Source: Amaranthus tricolor
Taxonomy: Eukaryota > Streptophyta > Magnoliopsida > Caryophyllales > Amaranthaceae
DNA length: 64,000 bases
NCBI RefSeq assembly: GCF_026212465.1
Contig: NC_080057.1
Span: 9,287,398 to 9,351,397 of the forward strand
Direction: 5' to 3'
A program made the translations under genes and the position numbers. This document shows positions 1 to 13,400 of the stretch, piece by piece (position 1 is the first letter of the stretch; each line of letters begins with the position of its first letter). The notes beneath the pieces are model-generated. The model was not told the DNA's origin. It saw nothing but the letters and a program-made list of their open reading frames with translations, and did not search any database.

Positions 1-73
1 TGAAGAATGAACGATGAAGAATGAACAAGGATCAATGATCAATGAAGAATGAACGATGAAGAATGAAGAAGGA

Positions 74-87
74 TCAATGATCATTGA
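74..87. other. 14-bp perfect palindrome created by a monomer variant
   Basis: Replacing H1 ATGAAGA with TTGAAGA after H6 produces TCAATGATCATTGA, a perfect inverted repeat. It recurs at 536-549, 1,208-1,221 and 3,329-3,342 and in about two dozen further places, nearly always one unit before a unit carrying AGGTTCA and ATGGTCA. I found none between about 30.5 and 45.6 kb. It is a marker of one higher-order family, and whether any protein binds it is unknown. Confidence 0.8.
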
Positions 88-125
88 AGAATGAACGATG
101 AAGAATGAACAAGGTTCAATGGTCA

Positions 126-167
126 ATGAAGAATGAACGATGAAGAATGAACAAGGATCAATGATCA
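126..167 (+). repeat. Reference consensus 42-bp monomer
   Basis: This unit carries the commonest base at every position and serves as the reference for variants described elsewhere. It contains two GATC tetramers 7 bp apart, one in H5 and one in H6, the latter inside the palindrome TGATCA. Its length equals four turns of B-DNA at 10.5 bp per turn. Choosing ATG as the heptamer start is a convention, since a tandem repeat has no natural phase. Confidence 0.95.
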
Positions 168-1385
168 ATGAAGAATGAACGATGAAGAATGAACAAGGAT
201 CAATGATCAATGAAGAATGAACGATGAAGAATGAACAAGGATCAATGATCAATGAAGAATGAACGATGAAGAATGAACAAGGATCAATGATCAATGAAGA
301 ATGAACGATGAAGAATGAACAAGGATCAATGATCAATGAAGAATGAACGTTGAAGAATTTACAAGTATCAATGATCAATGAAGAATGAATGATGAAGAAT
401 GAACAAGGATCAATGATCAATTAAGAATGAACGATGAAGAATGAACAAGGATTAATGGTCAATGACGAATGAACGATGAAGAATGAACAAGGATCAATGA
501 TCAATGAAGAATGAACGATGAAGAATGAACAAGGATCAATGATCATTGAAGAATGAACGATGAAGAATGAACAAGGTTCAATGGTCAATGAAGAACGAAC
601 GATGAAGAATGAACAAGGATCAATGGTCAATGACGAATGAACGATGAAGAATGAACAAGGATCAATGATCAATGAAGAATGAACGATGAAGAATGAACAA
701 GGATTAATGATCAATGAAGAATGAACGATGAAGAATGAACAAGGATTAATGGTCAATGACGAATGAACGATGAAGAATGAACAAGGATCAATGATTAATG
801 AAGAATGAACGATAAAGAATGAACAAGGATCAATGATCAATGAAGAATGAACGATGAAGAATGAACAAGGATTAATGGTCAATGACAATTGAACGATGAA
901 GAATGAACAAGGATCAATGATCAATGAAGAATGAACGATGAAGAATGAACAAGGATCAATGATCAATGAAGAATGAACGATGAAAAATGAACAAGGATCA
1001 ATGATCAATGACGAATGAACGATGAAGAATGAACAAGGATCAATGATCAATGAAGAATGAACGATGAAGAATGAACAAGGATCAATGATCAATGAAGAAT
1101 GAACGATGAAGAATGAACAAGGATTAATGGTCAATGACAAATGAACGATGAAGAATGAACAAGGATCAATGATCAATGAAGAATGAACGATGAAGAATGA
1201 ACAAGGATCAATGATCATTGAAGAATGAACGATGAAGAATGAACAAGGTTCAATGGTCAATGAAGAATGAACGATGAAGAATGAACAAGGATCAATGATC
1301 AATGAAGAATGAACGATGAAGAATGAACAAGGATCAATGATCAATGAAGAATGAACGATGAAGAATGAACAAGGATTAATGATCA

Positions 1386-1441
1386 ATGAAGAATGAACAA
1401 GGATCAATGATCAATGAAGAATGAACAAGGATCAATGATCA
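1386..1441 (+). repeat. Pair of 28-bp short monomers (14-mer deletion)
   Basis: Two successive units (1386-1413 and 1414-1441) lack H2-H3, leaving H1, H4, H5 and H6. This is an exact loss of one 14-mer. The same doublet recurs throughout, for example near 3,510, 4,810, 5,410, 8,605, 12,315, 16,340, 34,265 and 62,770, and isolated 28-bp units occur as well. Because 28 is not divisible by 3, each one shifts the minus-strand frame, which is where the apparent reading frames begin and end. Confidence 0.95.
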
Positions 1442-2099
1442 ATGAAGAATGAACGATGAAGAATGAACAAGGATCAATGATCCATGAAGAATGAACGATG
1501 AAGAATGAACAAGGATCAATGATCAATGAAGAATGAACGATGAAGAATGAACAACGATCAATGATCAATGAAGAATGAACGATGAAGAATGAACAAGGAT
1601 CAATGATCAATGAAGAATGAACGTTGAAGAATGAACAAGGATCAATGATCAATGAAGAATGAACGATGAAGAATGAACAAGGATCAATGATCAATGAAGA
1701 ATGAACAAGGATCAATGATAAATGAAGAATGAACGATGAAGAATGAACAAGGATTAATGGTCAATGACGAATGAACGATGAAGAATGAACAAGGATCAAT
1801 GATCAATGAAGAATGAACGATGAAGAATGAACAAGGATCAATGATCAATGAAGAATGAACGATGAAGAATGAACAAGGATCAATGGTCAATGACGAATGA
1901 ACGATGAAGAATGAACAAGGATCAATGATCAATGAAGAATGAACGATGAAGAATGAACAAGGATTAATGATCAATGAAGAATGAACGATGAAGAATGAAC
2001 AAGGATTAATGGTCAATGACGAATGAACGATGAAGAATGAACAAGGATCAATGATTAATGAAGAATGAACGATAAAGAATGCACAAGGATCAATGATCA

Positions 2100-2134
2100 A
2101 TGAAGAATGAACGATGAAGAATGAACAAGGATCA
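2100..2134 (+). repeat. 35-bp short monomer lacking heptamer 6
   Basis: Here H5 is followed directly by H1, so the unit is 35 bp, an exact loss of a single heptamer. This variant sits immediately downstream of a unit carrying the H3 variant ATAAAGA and the H4 variant ATGCACA. The same linked pair recurs near 6,150, 7,040, 9,860, 10,750, 13,660, 17,680, 19,820, 26,850, 45,660, 53,130 and 63,520, so the combination is inherited as a block rather than arising repeatedly. Confidence 0.93.
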
Positions 2135-5100
2135 ATGAAGAATGAACGATGAAGAATGAACAAGGATCAATGATCAATGAAGAATGAACGATGAAGAATG
2201 AACAAGGATCAATGATCAATGAAGAATGAACGATGAAGAATGAACAAGGATCAATGGTCAATGACGAATGAACGATGAAGAATGAACAAGGATCAATGAT
2301 CAATGAAGAATGAACGATGAAGAATGAACAAGGATTAATGATCAATGAAGAATGAACGATGAAGAATGAACAAGGATTAATGGTCAATGAAGAATGAACG
2401 ATGAAGAATGAACAAGGATCAATGATTAATGAAGAATGAACGATAAAGAATGCACAAGGATCAATGATCAATGAAGAATGAACGATGAAGAATGAACAAG
2501 GATCAATAGTCAATGACGAATGAACGATGAAGAATGAACAAGGATCAATGATCAATGAATAATGAACGATGAAGAATGAACAAGGATCAATGATGAATGA
2601 CGAATGAACGATGAAGAATGAACAAGGATCAATGATGAATGAAGAATGAACGATGAAGAATGAACAAGGATCAATGATCAATGAAGAATGAACGATGAAG
2701 AATGAATAAGGATCAATGATCAATGAAGAATGAACAAGGATCAATGATAAATGAAGAATGAACGATGAAGAATGAACAAGGATCAATGATCAATGAAGAA
2801 TGAACGATGAAGAATGAACAAGGATTAATGGTCAATGACAATTGAACGATGAAGAATGAACAAGGATCAATGATCAATGAAGAATGAACGATGAAGAATG
2901 AACAAGGATCAATGATCAATGAAGAATGAACGATGAAAAATGAACAAGGATCAATGATCAATGACGAATGAACGATGAAGAATGAACAAGGATCAATGAT
3001 CAATGAACAATGAACGATGAAGAATGAACAAGGATCAATGATCAATGAAGAATGAACGATGAAGAATGATCAAGGATCAATGATCAATGAAGAATGAACG
3101 ATGAAGAATGAACAAGGATCAATGGTCAATGACGAATGAACGATGAAGAATGAACAAGGATCAATGATCAATGAAGAATGAACGATGAAGAATGAACAAG
3201 GATCAATGATCAATTAAGAATGAACGATGAAGAATGAACAAGGATTAATGGTCAATGACGAATTAACGATGAAGAATGAACATGGATCAATGATCAATGA
3301 AGAATGAACGATGAAGAATGAACAAGGATCAATGATCATTGAAGAATGAACGATGAAGAATGAACAAGGTTCAATGGTCAATGAAGAATGAACGATGAAG
3401 AATGAACAAGGATCAATGATCAATGAAGAATGAACGATGAAGAATGAACAAGGATCAATGATCAATGAAGAATGAACGATGAAGAATGAACAAGGATTAA
3501 TGATCAATGAAGAATGAACAAGGATCAATGATCAATGAAGAATGAACAAGGATCAATGATCAATGAAGAATGAACGATGAAGAATGAACAAGGATCAATG
3601 ATCAATGAAGAATGAACGATGAAGAATGAACAAGGATCAATGATCAATGAAGAATGAACGATGAAGAATGAACAAGGATCAATGATCAATGAAGAATGAA
3701 CGATGAAGAATGAACAAGGATCAATGATCAATGAAGAATGAACGATGAAGAATGAACAAGGATCAATGATCAATGAAGAATGAACGATGAAGAATGAACA
3801 AGGATCAATGATCAATGAAGAATGAACAAGGATCAATGATAAATGAAGAATGAACGATGAAGAATGAACAAGGATTAATGGTCAATGACGAATGAACGAT
3901 GAAGAATGAACAAGGATCAATGATCAATGAAGAATGAACGATGAAGAATGAACAAGGATCAATGATCAATGAAGAATGAACGATGAAGAATGAACAAGGA
4001 TCAATGGTCAATGAAGAATGAACGATTAAGAATGAACAAGGATTAATGGTCAATGACGAATGAACGATGAAGAATGAACAAGGATCAATGATCAATGAAG
4101 AATGAACGATGAAGAATGAACAAGGATTAATGGTCAATGACAATTGAACGATGAAGAATGAACAAGGATCAATGATCAATGAAGAATGAACGATGAAGAA
4201 TGAACAAGGATCAATGATCAATGAAGAATGAACGATGAAAAATGAACAAGGATCAATGATCAATGACGAATGAACGATGAAGAATGAACAAGGATCAATG
4301 ATCAATGAACAATGAACGATGAAGAATGAACAAGGATCAATGATCAATGAAGAATGAACGATGAAGAATGATCAAGGATCAATGATCAATGAAGAATGAA
4401 CGATGAAGAATGAACAAGGATCAATGGTCAATGACGAATGAACGATGAAGAATGAACAAGGATCAATGATCAATGAAGAATGAACGATGAAGAATGAACA
4501 AGGATCAATGATCAATTAAGAATGAACGATGAAGAATGAACAAGGATTAATGGTCAATGACGAATTAACGATGAAGAATGAACAAGGATCAATGATCAAT
4601 GAAGAATGAACGATGAAGAATGAACAAGGATCAATGATCATTGAAGAATGAACGATGAAGAATGAACAAGGTTCAATGGTCAATGAAGAATGAACGATGA
4701 AGAATGAACAAGGATCAATGATCAATGAAGAATGAACGATGAAGAATGAACAAGGATCAATGATCAATGAAGAATGAACGATGAAGAATGAACAAGGATT
4801 AATGATCAATGAAGAATGAACAAGGATCAATGATCAATGAAGAATGAACAAGGATCAATGATCAATGAAGAATGAACGATGAAGAATGAACAAGGATCAA
4901 TGATCAATGAAGAATGAACGATGAAGAATGAACAAGGATCAATGATCAATGAAGAATGAACGATGAAGAATGAACAAGGATCAATGATCAATGAAGAATG
5001 AACGATGAAGAATGAACAAGGATCAATGATCAATGAAGAATGAACGTTGAAGAATGAACAAGGATCAATGATCAATGAAGAATGAACGATGAAGAATGAA

Positions 5101-5410
5101 CAAGGATCAATGATCAATTAAGAATGAACGATGAAAAATGAACAAGGATTAATGGTCAATGACAAATGAACGATGAAGAATGAACAAGGATCAATGATCA
5201 ATGAAGAATGAACGATGAAGAATGAACAAGGATCAATGATCATTGAAGAATGAACGATGAAGAATGAACAAGGTTCAATGGTCAATGAAGAATGAACGAT
5301 GAAGAATGAACAAGGATCAATGATCAATGAAGAATGAACGATGAAGAATGAACAAGGATCAATGATCAATGAAGAATGAACGATGAAGAATGAACAAGGA
5401 TTAATGATCA

Positions 5411-7228
5411 ATGAAGAATGAACAAGGATCAATGATCAATGAAGAATGAACAAGGATCAATGATCAATGAAGAATGAACGATGAAGAATGAACAAGGATC
5501 AATGATCAATGAAGAATGAACGATGAAGAATGAACAAGGATCAATGATCAATGAAGAATGAACGATGAAGAATGAACAACGATCAATGATCAATGAAGAA
5601 TGAACGATGAAGAATGAACAAGGATCAATGATCAATGAAGAATGAACGTTGAAGAATGAACAAGGATCAATGATCAATGAAGAATGAACGATGAAGAATG
5701 AACAAGGATCAATGATCAATGAAGAATGAACAAGGATCAATGATAAATGAAGAATGAACGATGAAGAATGAACAAGGATTAATGGTCAATGACGAATGAA
5801 CGATGAAGAATGAACAAGGATCAATGATCAATGAAGAATGAACGATGAAGAATGAACAAGGATCAATGATCAATGAAGAATGAACGATGAAGAATGAACA
5901 AGGATCAATGGTCAATGACGAATGAACGATGAAGAATGAACAAGGATCAATGATCAATGAAGAATGAACGATGAAGAATGAACAAGGATTAATGATCAAT
6001 GAAGAATGAACGATGAAGAATGAACAAGGATTAATGGTCAATGACGAATGAACGATGAAGAATGAACAAGGATCAATGATTAATGAAGAATGAACGATAA
6101 AGAATGCACAAGGATCAATGATCAATGAAGAATGAACGATGAAGAATGAACAAGGATCAATGAAGAATGAACGATGAAGAATGAACAAGGATCAATGATC
6201 AATGAAGAATGAACGATGAAGAATGAACAAGGATCAATGATCAATGAAGAATGAACGATGAAGAATGAACAAGGATCAATGGTCAATGACGAATGAACGA
6301 TGAAGAATGAACAAGGATCAATGATCAATGAAGAATGAACAAGGATCAATGATCAATGAAGAATGAACGATGAAGAATGAACAAGGATCAATGATCAATG
6401 AAGAATGAACGATGAAGAATGAACAAGGATACATGATCAATGAAGAATGAACGATGAAGAATGAACAACGATCAATGATCAATGAAGAATGAACGATGAA
6501 GAATGAACAAGGATCAATGATCAATGAAGAATGAACGTTGAAGAATGAACAAGGATCAATGATCAATGAAGAATGAACGATGAAGAATGAACAAGGATCA
6601 ATGATCAATGAAGAATGAACAAGGATCAATGATAAATGAAGAATGAACGATGAAGAATGAACAAGGATTAATGGTCAATGACGAATGAACGATGAAGAAT
6701 GAACAAGGATCAATGATCAATGAAGAATGAACGATGAAGAATGAACAAGGATCAATGATCAATGAAGAATGAACGATGAAGAATGAACAAGGATCAATGG
6801 TCAATGACGAATGAACGATGAAGAATGAACAAGGATCAATGATCAATGAAGAATGAACGATGAAGAATGAACAAGGATTAATGATCAATGAAGAATGAAC
6901 GATGAAGAATGAACAAGGATTAATGGTCAATGACGAATGAACGATGAAGAATGAACAAGGATCAATGATTAATGAAGAATGAACGATAAAGAATGCACAA
7001 GGATCAATGATCAATGAAGAATGAACGATGAAGAATGAACAAGGATCAATGAAGAATGAACGATGAAGAATGAACAAGGATCAATGATCAATGAAGAATG
7101 AACGATGAAGAATGAACAAGGATCAATGATCAATGAAGAATGAACGATGAAGAATGAACAAGGATCAATGGTCAATGACGAATGAACGATGAAGAATGAA
7201 CAAGGATCAATGATCAATGAAGAATGAA
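5411..7228 (+). repeat. 889-bp tandem duplication, about two copies
   Basis: Sequence from 5,411 repeats from 6,300 with an offset of 889 bp (127 heptamers) and diverges at about 7,229, giving just over two periods. The second copy carries a private ACATG change near 6,431, which recurs at about 10,141 within the larger 3,710-bp duplication. The order of events can therefore be read: the 889-bp duplication came first, then the private mutation, then the 3,710-bp duplication. Confidence 0.85.
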
Positions 7229-10200
7229 CGATGAAGAATGAACAAGGATTAATGATCAATGAAGAATGAACGATGAAGAATGAACAAGGATTAATGGTCA
7301 ATGACGAATGAACGATGAAGAATGAACAAGGATCAATGATTAATGAAGAATGAACGATAAAGAATGCACAAGGATCAATGATCAATGAAGAATGAACGAT
7401 GAAGAATGAACAAGGATTAATGGTCAATGACAATTGAACGATGAAGAATGAACAAGGATCAATGATCAATGAAGAATGAACGATGAAGAATGAACAAGGA
7501 TCAATGATCAATGAAGAATGAACGATGAAAAATGAACAAGGATCAATGATCAATGACGAATGAACGATGAAGAATGAACAAGGATCAATGATCAATGAAG
7601 AATGAACGATGAAGAATGAACAAGGATCAATGATCAATGAAGAATGAACGATGAAGAATGAACAAGGATCAATGGTCAATGACGAATGAACGATGAAGAA
7701 TGAACAAGGATCAATGATCAATGAAGAATGAACGATGAAGAATGAACAAGGATTAATGATCAATGAAGAATGAACGATGAAGAATGAACAAGGATTAATG
7801 GTCAATGACGAATGAACGATGAAGAATGAACAAGGATCAATGATTAATGAAGAATGAACGATAAAGAATGCACAAGGATCAATGATCAATGAAGAATGAA
7901 CGATGAAGAATGAACAAGGATTAATGGTCAATGACAATTGAACGATGAAGAATGAACAAGGATCAATGATCAATGAAGAATGAACGATGAAGAATGAACA
8001 AGGATCAATGATCAATGAAGAATGAACGATGAAAAATGAACAAGGATCAATGATCAATGACGAATGAACGATGAAGAATGAACAAGGATCAATGATCAAT
8101 GAAGAATGAACGATGAAGAATGAACAAGGATCAATGATCAATGAAGAATGAACGATGAAGAATGATCAACGATCAATGATCAATGAAGAATGAACGATGA
8201 AGAATGAACAAGGATCAATGGTCAATGACGAATGAACGATGAAGAATGAACAAGGATCAATGATCAATGAAGAATGAACGATGAAGAATGAACAAGGATC
8301 AATGATCAATTAAGAATGAACGATGAAGAATGAACAAGGATTAATGGTCAATGACGAATTAACGATGAAGAATGAACAAGGATTAATGATCAATGAAGAA
8401 TGAACGATGAAGAATGAACAAGGATCAATGATCATTGAAGAATGAACGATGAAGAATGAACAAGGTTCAATGCTCAATGAAGAATGAACGATGAAGAATG
8501 AACAAGGATCAATGATCAATGAAGAATGAACGATGAAGAATGAACAAGGATCAATGATCAATGAAGAATGAACGATGAAGAATGAACAAGGATTAATGAT
8601 CAATGAAGAATGAACAAGGATCAATGATCAATGAAGAATGAACAAGGATCAATGATCAATGAAGAATGAACGATGAAGAATGAACAAGGATCAATGATCA
8701 ATGAAGAATGAACGATGAAGAATGAACAAGGATCAATGATCAATGAAGAATGAACGATGAAGAATGAACAAGGATCAATGATCAATGAAGAATGAACGAT
8801 GAAGAATGAACAAGGATCAATGATCAATGAAGAATGAACGTTGAAGAATGAACAAGGATCAATGATCAATGAAGAATGAACGATGAAGAATGAACAAGGA
8901 TCAATGATCAATGAAGAATGAACGATGAAAAATGAACAAGGATTAATGGTCAATGACAAATGAACGATGAAGAATGAACAAGGATCAATGATCAATGAAG
9001 AATGAACGATGAAGAATGAACAAGGATCAATGATCATTGAAGAATGAACGATGAAGAATGAACAAGGTTCAATGGTCAATGAAGAATGAACGATGAAGAA
9101 TGAACAAGGATCAATGATCAATGAAGAATGAACGATGAAGAATGAACAAGGATCAATGATCAATGAAGAATGAACGATGAAGAATGAACAAGGATTAATG
9201 ATCAATGAAGAATGAACAAGGATCAATGATCAATGAAGAATGAACAAGGATCAATGATCAATGAAGAATGAACGATGAAGAATGAACAAGGATCAATGAT
9301 CCATGAAGAATGAACGATGAAGAATGAACAAGGATCAATGATCAATGAAGAATGAACGATGAAGAATGAACAACGATCAATGATCAATGAAGAATGAACG
9401 ATGAAGAATGAACAAGGATCAATGATCAATGAAGAATGAACGTTGAAGAATGAACAAGGATCAATGATCAATGAAGAATGAACGATGAAGAATGAACAAG
9501 GATCAATGATCAATGAAGAATGAACAAGGATCAATGATAAATGAAGAATGAACGATGAAGAATGAACAAGGATTAATGGTCAATGACGAATGAACGATGA
9601 AGAATGAACAAGGATCAATGATCAATGAAGAATGAACGATGAAGAATGAACAAGGATCAATGATCAATGAAGAATGAACGATGAAGAATGAACAAGGATT
9701 AATGATCAATGAAGAATGAACGATGAAGAATGAACAAGGATTAATGGTCAATGACGAATGAACGATGAAGAATGAACAAGGATCAATGATTAATGAAGAA
9801 TGAACGATAAAGAATGCACAAGGATCAATGATCAATGAAGAATGAACGATGAAGAATGAACAAGGATCAATGAAGAATGAACGATGAAGAATGAACAAGG
9901 ATCAATGATCAATGAAGAATGAACGATGAAGAATGAACAAGGATCAATGATCAATGAAGAATGAACGATGAAGAATGAACAAGGATCAATGGTCAATGAC
10001 GAATGAACGATGAAGAATGAACAAGGATCAATGATCAATGAAGAATGAACAAGGATCAATGATCAATGAAGAATGAACGATGAAGAATGAACAAGGATCA
10101 ATGATCAATGAAGAATGAACGATGAAGAATGAACAAGGATACATGATCAATGAAGAATGAACGATGAAGAATGAACAACGATCAATGATCAATGAAGAAT

Positions 10201-13200
10201 GAACGATGAAGAATGAACAAGGATCAATGATCAATGAAGAATGAACGTTGAAGAATGAACAAGGATCAATGATCAATGAAGAATGAACGATGAAGAATGA
10301 ACAAGGATCAATGATCAATGAAGAATGAACAAGGATCAATGATAAATGAAGAATGAACGATGAAGAATGAACAAGGATTAATGGTCAATGACGAATGAAC
10401 GATGAAGAATGAACAAGGATCAATGATCAATGAAGAATGAACGATGAAGAATGAACAAGGATCAATGATCAATGAAGAATGAACGATGAAGAATGAACAA
10501 GGATCAATGGTCAATGACGAATGAACGATGAAGAATGAACAAGGATCAATGATCAATGAAGAATGAACGATGAAGAATGAACAAGGATTAATGATCAATG
10601 AAGAATGAACGATGAAGAATGAACAAGGATTAATGGTCAATGACGAATGAACGATGAAGAATGAACAAGGATCAATGATTAATGAAGAATGAACGATAAA
10701 GAATGCACAAGGATCAATGATCAATGAAGAATGAACGATGAAGAATGAACAAGGATCAATGAAGAATGAACGATGAAGAATGAACAAGGATCAATGATCA
10801 ATGAAGAATGAACGATGAAGAATGAACAAGGATCAATGATCAATGAAGAATGAACGATGAAGAATGAACAAGGATCAATGGTCAATGACGAATGAACGAT
10901 GAAGAATGAACAAGGATCAATGATCAATGAAGAATGAACGATGAAGAATGAACAAGGATTAATGATCAATGAAGAATGAACGATGAAGAATGAACAAGGA
11001 TTAATGGTCAATGACGAATGAACGATGAAGAATGAACAAGGATCAATGATTAATGAAGAATGAACGATAAAGAATGCACAAGGATCAATGATCAATGAAG
11101 AATGAACGATGAAGAATGAACAAGGATTAATGGTCAATGACAATTGAACGATGAAGAATGAACAAGGATCAATGATCAATGAAGAATGAACGATGAAGAA
11201 TGAACAAGGATCAATGATCAATGAAGAATGAACGATGAAAAATGAACAAGGATCAATGATCAATGACGAATGAACGATGAAGAATGAACAAGGATCAATG
11301 ATCAATGAAGAATGAACGATGAAGAATGAACAAGGATCAATGATCAATGAAGAATGAACGATGAAGAATGAACAAGGATCAATGGTCAATGACGAATGAA
11401 CGATGAAGAATGAACAAGGATCAATGATCAATGAAGAATGAACGATGAAGAATGAACAAGGATTAATGATCAATGAAGAATGAACGATGAAGAATGAACA
11501 AGGATTAATGGTCAATGACGAATGAACGATGAAGAATGAACAAGGATCAATGATTAATGAAGAATGAACGATAAAGAATGCACAAGGATCAATGATCAAT
11601 GAAGAATGAACGATGAAGAATGAACAAGGATTAATGGTCAATGACAATTGAACGATGAAGAATGAACAAGGATCAATGATCAATGAAGAATGAACGATGA
11701 AGAATGAACAAGGATCAATGATCAATGAAGAATGAACGATGAAAAATGAACAAGGATCAATGATCAATGACGAATGAACGATGAAGAATGAACAAGGATC
11801 AATGATCAATGAAGAATGAACGATGAAGAATGAACAAGGATCAATGATCAATGAAGAATGAACGATGAAGAATGATCAACGATCAATGATCAATGAAGAA
11901 TGAACGATGAAGAATGAACAAGGATCAATGGTCAATGACGAATGAACGATGAAGAATGAACAAGGATCAATGATCAATGAAGAATGAACGATGAAGAATG
12001 AACAAGGATCAATGATCAATTAAGAATGAACGATGAAGAATGAACAAGGATTAATGGTCAATGACGAATTAACGATGAAGAATGAACAAGGATTAATGAT
12101 CAATGAAGAATGAACGATGAAGAATGAACAAGGATCAATGATCATTGAAGAATGAACGATGAAGAATGAACAAGGTTCAATGCTCAATGAAGAATGAACG
12201 ATGAAGAATGAACAAGGATCAATGATCAATGAAGAATGAACGATGAAGAATGAACAAGGATCAATGATCAATGAAGAATGAACGATGAAGAATGAACAAG
12301 GATTAATGATCAATGAAGAATGAACAAGGATCAATGATCAATGAAGAATGAACAAGGATCAATGATCAATGAAGAATGAACGATGAAGAATGAACAAGGA
12401 TCAATGATCAATGAAGAATGAACGATGAAGAATGAACAAGGATCAATGATCAATGAAGAATGAACGATGAAGAATGAACAAGGATCAATGATCAATGAAG
12501 AATGAACGATGAAGAATGAACAAGGATCAATGATCAATGAAGAATGAACGTTGAAGAATGAACAAGGATCAATGATCAATGAAGAATGAACGATGAAGAA
12601 TGAACAAGGATCAATGATCAATGAAGAATGAACGATGAAAAATGAACAAGGATTAATGGTCAATGACAAATGAACGATGAAGAATGAACAAGGATCAATG
12701 ATCAATGAAGAATGAACGATGAAGAATGAACAAGGATCAATGATCATTGAAGAATGAACGATGAAGAATGAACAAGGTTCAATGGTCAATGAAGAATGAA
12801 CGATGAAGAATGAACAAGGATCAATGATCAATGAAGAATGAACGATGAAGAATGAACAAGGATCAATGATCAATGAAGAATGAACGATGAAGAATGAACA
12901 AGGATTAATGATCAATGAAGAATGAACAAGGATCAATGATCAATGAAGAATGAACAAGGATCAATGATCAATGAAGAATGAACGATGAAGAATGAACAAG
13001 GATCAATGATCCATGAAGAATGAACGATGAAGAATGAACAAGGATCAATGATCAATGAAGAATGAACGATGAAGAATGAACAACGATCAATGATCAATGA
13101 AGAATGAACGATGAAGAATGAACAAGGATCAATGATCAATGAAGAATGAACGTTGAAGAATGAACAAGGATCAATGATCAATGAAGAATGAACGATGAAG

Positions 13201-13400
13201 AATGAACAAGGATCAATGATCAATGAAGAATGAACAAGGATCAATGATAAATGAAGAATGAACGATGAAGAATGAACAAGGATTAATGGTCAATGACGAA
13301 TGAACGATGAAGAATGAACAAGGATCAATGATCAATGAAGAATGAACGATGAAGAATGAACAAGGATCAATGATCAATGAAGAATGAACGATGAAGAATG
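5930..13400 (+). repeat. 3,710-bp tandem duplication, two copies
   Basis: The region from about 5,930 to 9,640 repeats from about 9,640 to 13,400 with a constant offset of 3,710 bp (530 heptamers). Matching landmarks include 6,122/9,832, 7,011/10,721, 8,310/12,020 and 9,223/12,933. At the join near 9,690 the first copy passes directly into the start of the second, and two 42-bp units present at about 13,400-13,484 are missing there. Rare variants such as ATGCTCA in H6 (about 8,470 and 12,180) are shared only by these two copies, showing recent common descent. Confidence 0.88.

Larger units (their letters stand above)
1..420 (+). repeat. Left segment with the most diverged monomer
   Basis: About ten 42-bp units. 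Most match consensus, but the unit around 330-372 has three private substitutions (359, 360 and 366, inside H4 and H5) plus the H3 variant TTGAAGA. I saw no other unit in the window with that many unique changes. A GAAGAAGG variant at 64-72 recurs only in the right half (for example 33,757, 41,100, 49,790 and 62,257). More private change here could mean that the array edge is not far to the left, but one diverged unit is weak evidence. Confidence 0.7.
1100..6340 (+). repeat. Segmental block A, copy 1 (about 5.2 kb)
   Basis: This run of monomers, with its ordered variants and 28/35-bp units, reappears at about 12,630-17,869 at a constant offset of 11,529 bp (1,647 heptamers) and, over its first 4 kb, at about 18,790-23,150 at an offset of 17,689 and then 17,731 bp. 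Agreement includes rare markers such as ATGATCC in H6 at about 1,480 and 13,010. The copies part at about 6,340, where this copy has a 28-bp unit and copy 2 has a 42-bp unit. The left boundary is only known to within about 80 bp. Confidence 0.88.

Noticed and set aside
74..87. Intrinsic terminator or operator at the 14-bp palindrome
   Set aside because: The palindrome has no loop-spaced GC stem and no following T-run, and there is no adjacent gene. It is better explained as a single-base variant of the TGATCA-containing heptamer.
421..1407. Long minus-strand open reading frame of 14-residue repeats (and over a hundred similar ones across the window)
   Set aside because: The frame stays open only because 42 is a multiple of 3. 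It starts at TTG, has no visible ribosome-binding site, begins and ends at unit-length changes, and its recurrent variants are mostly replacement changes. I judge these frames non-coding.
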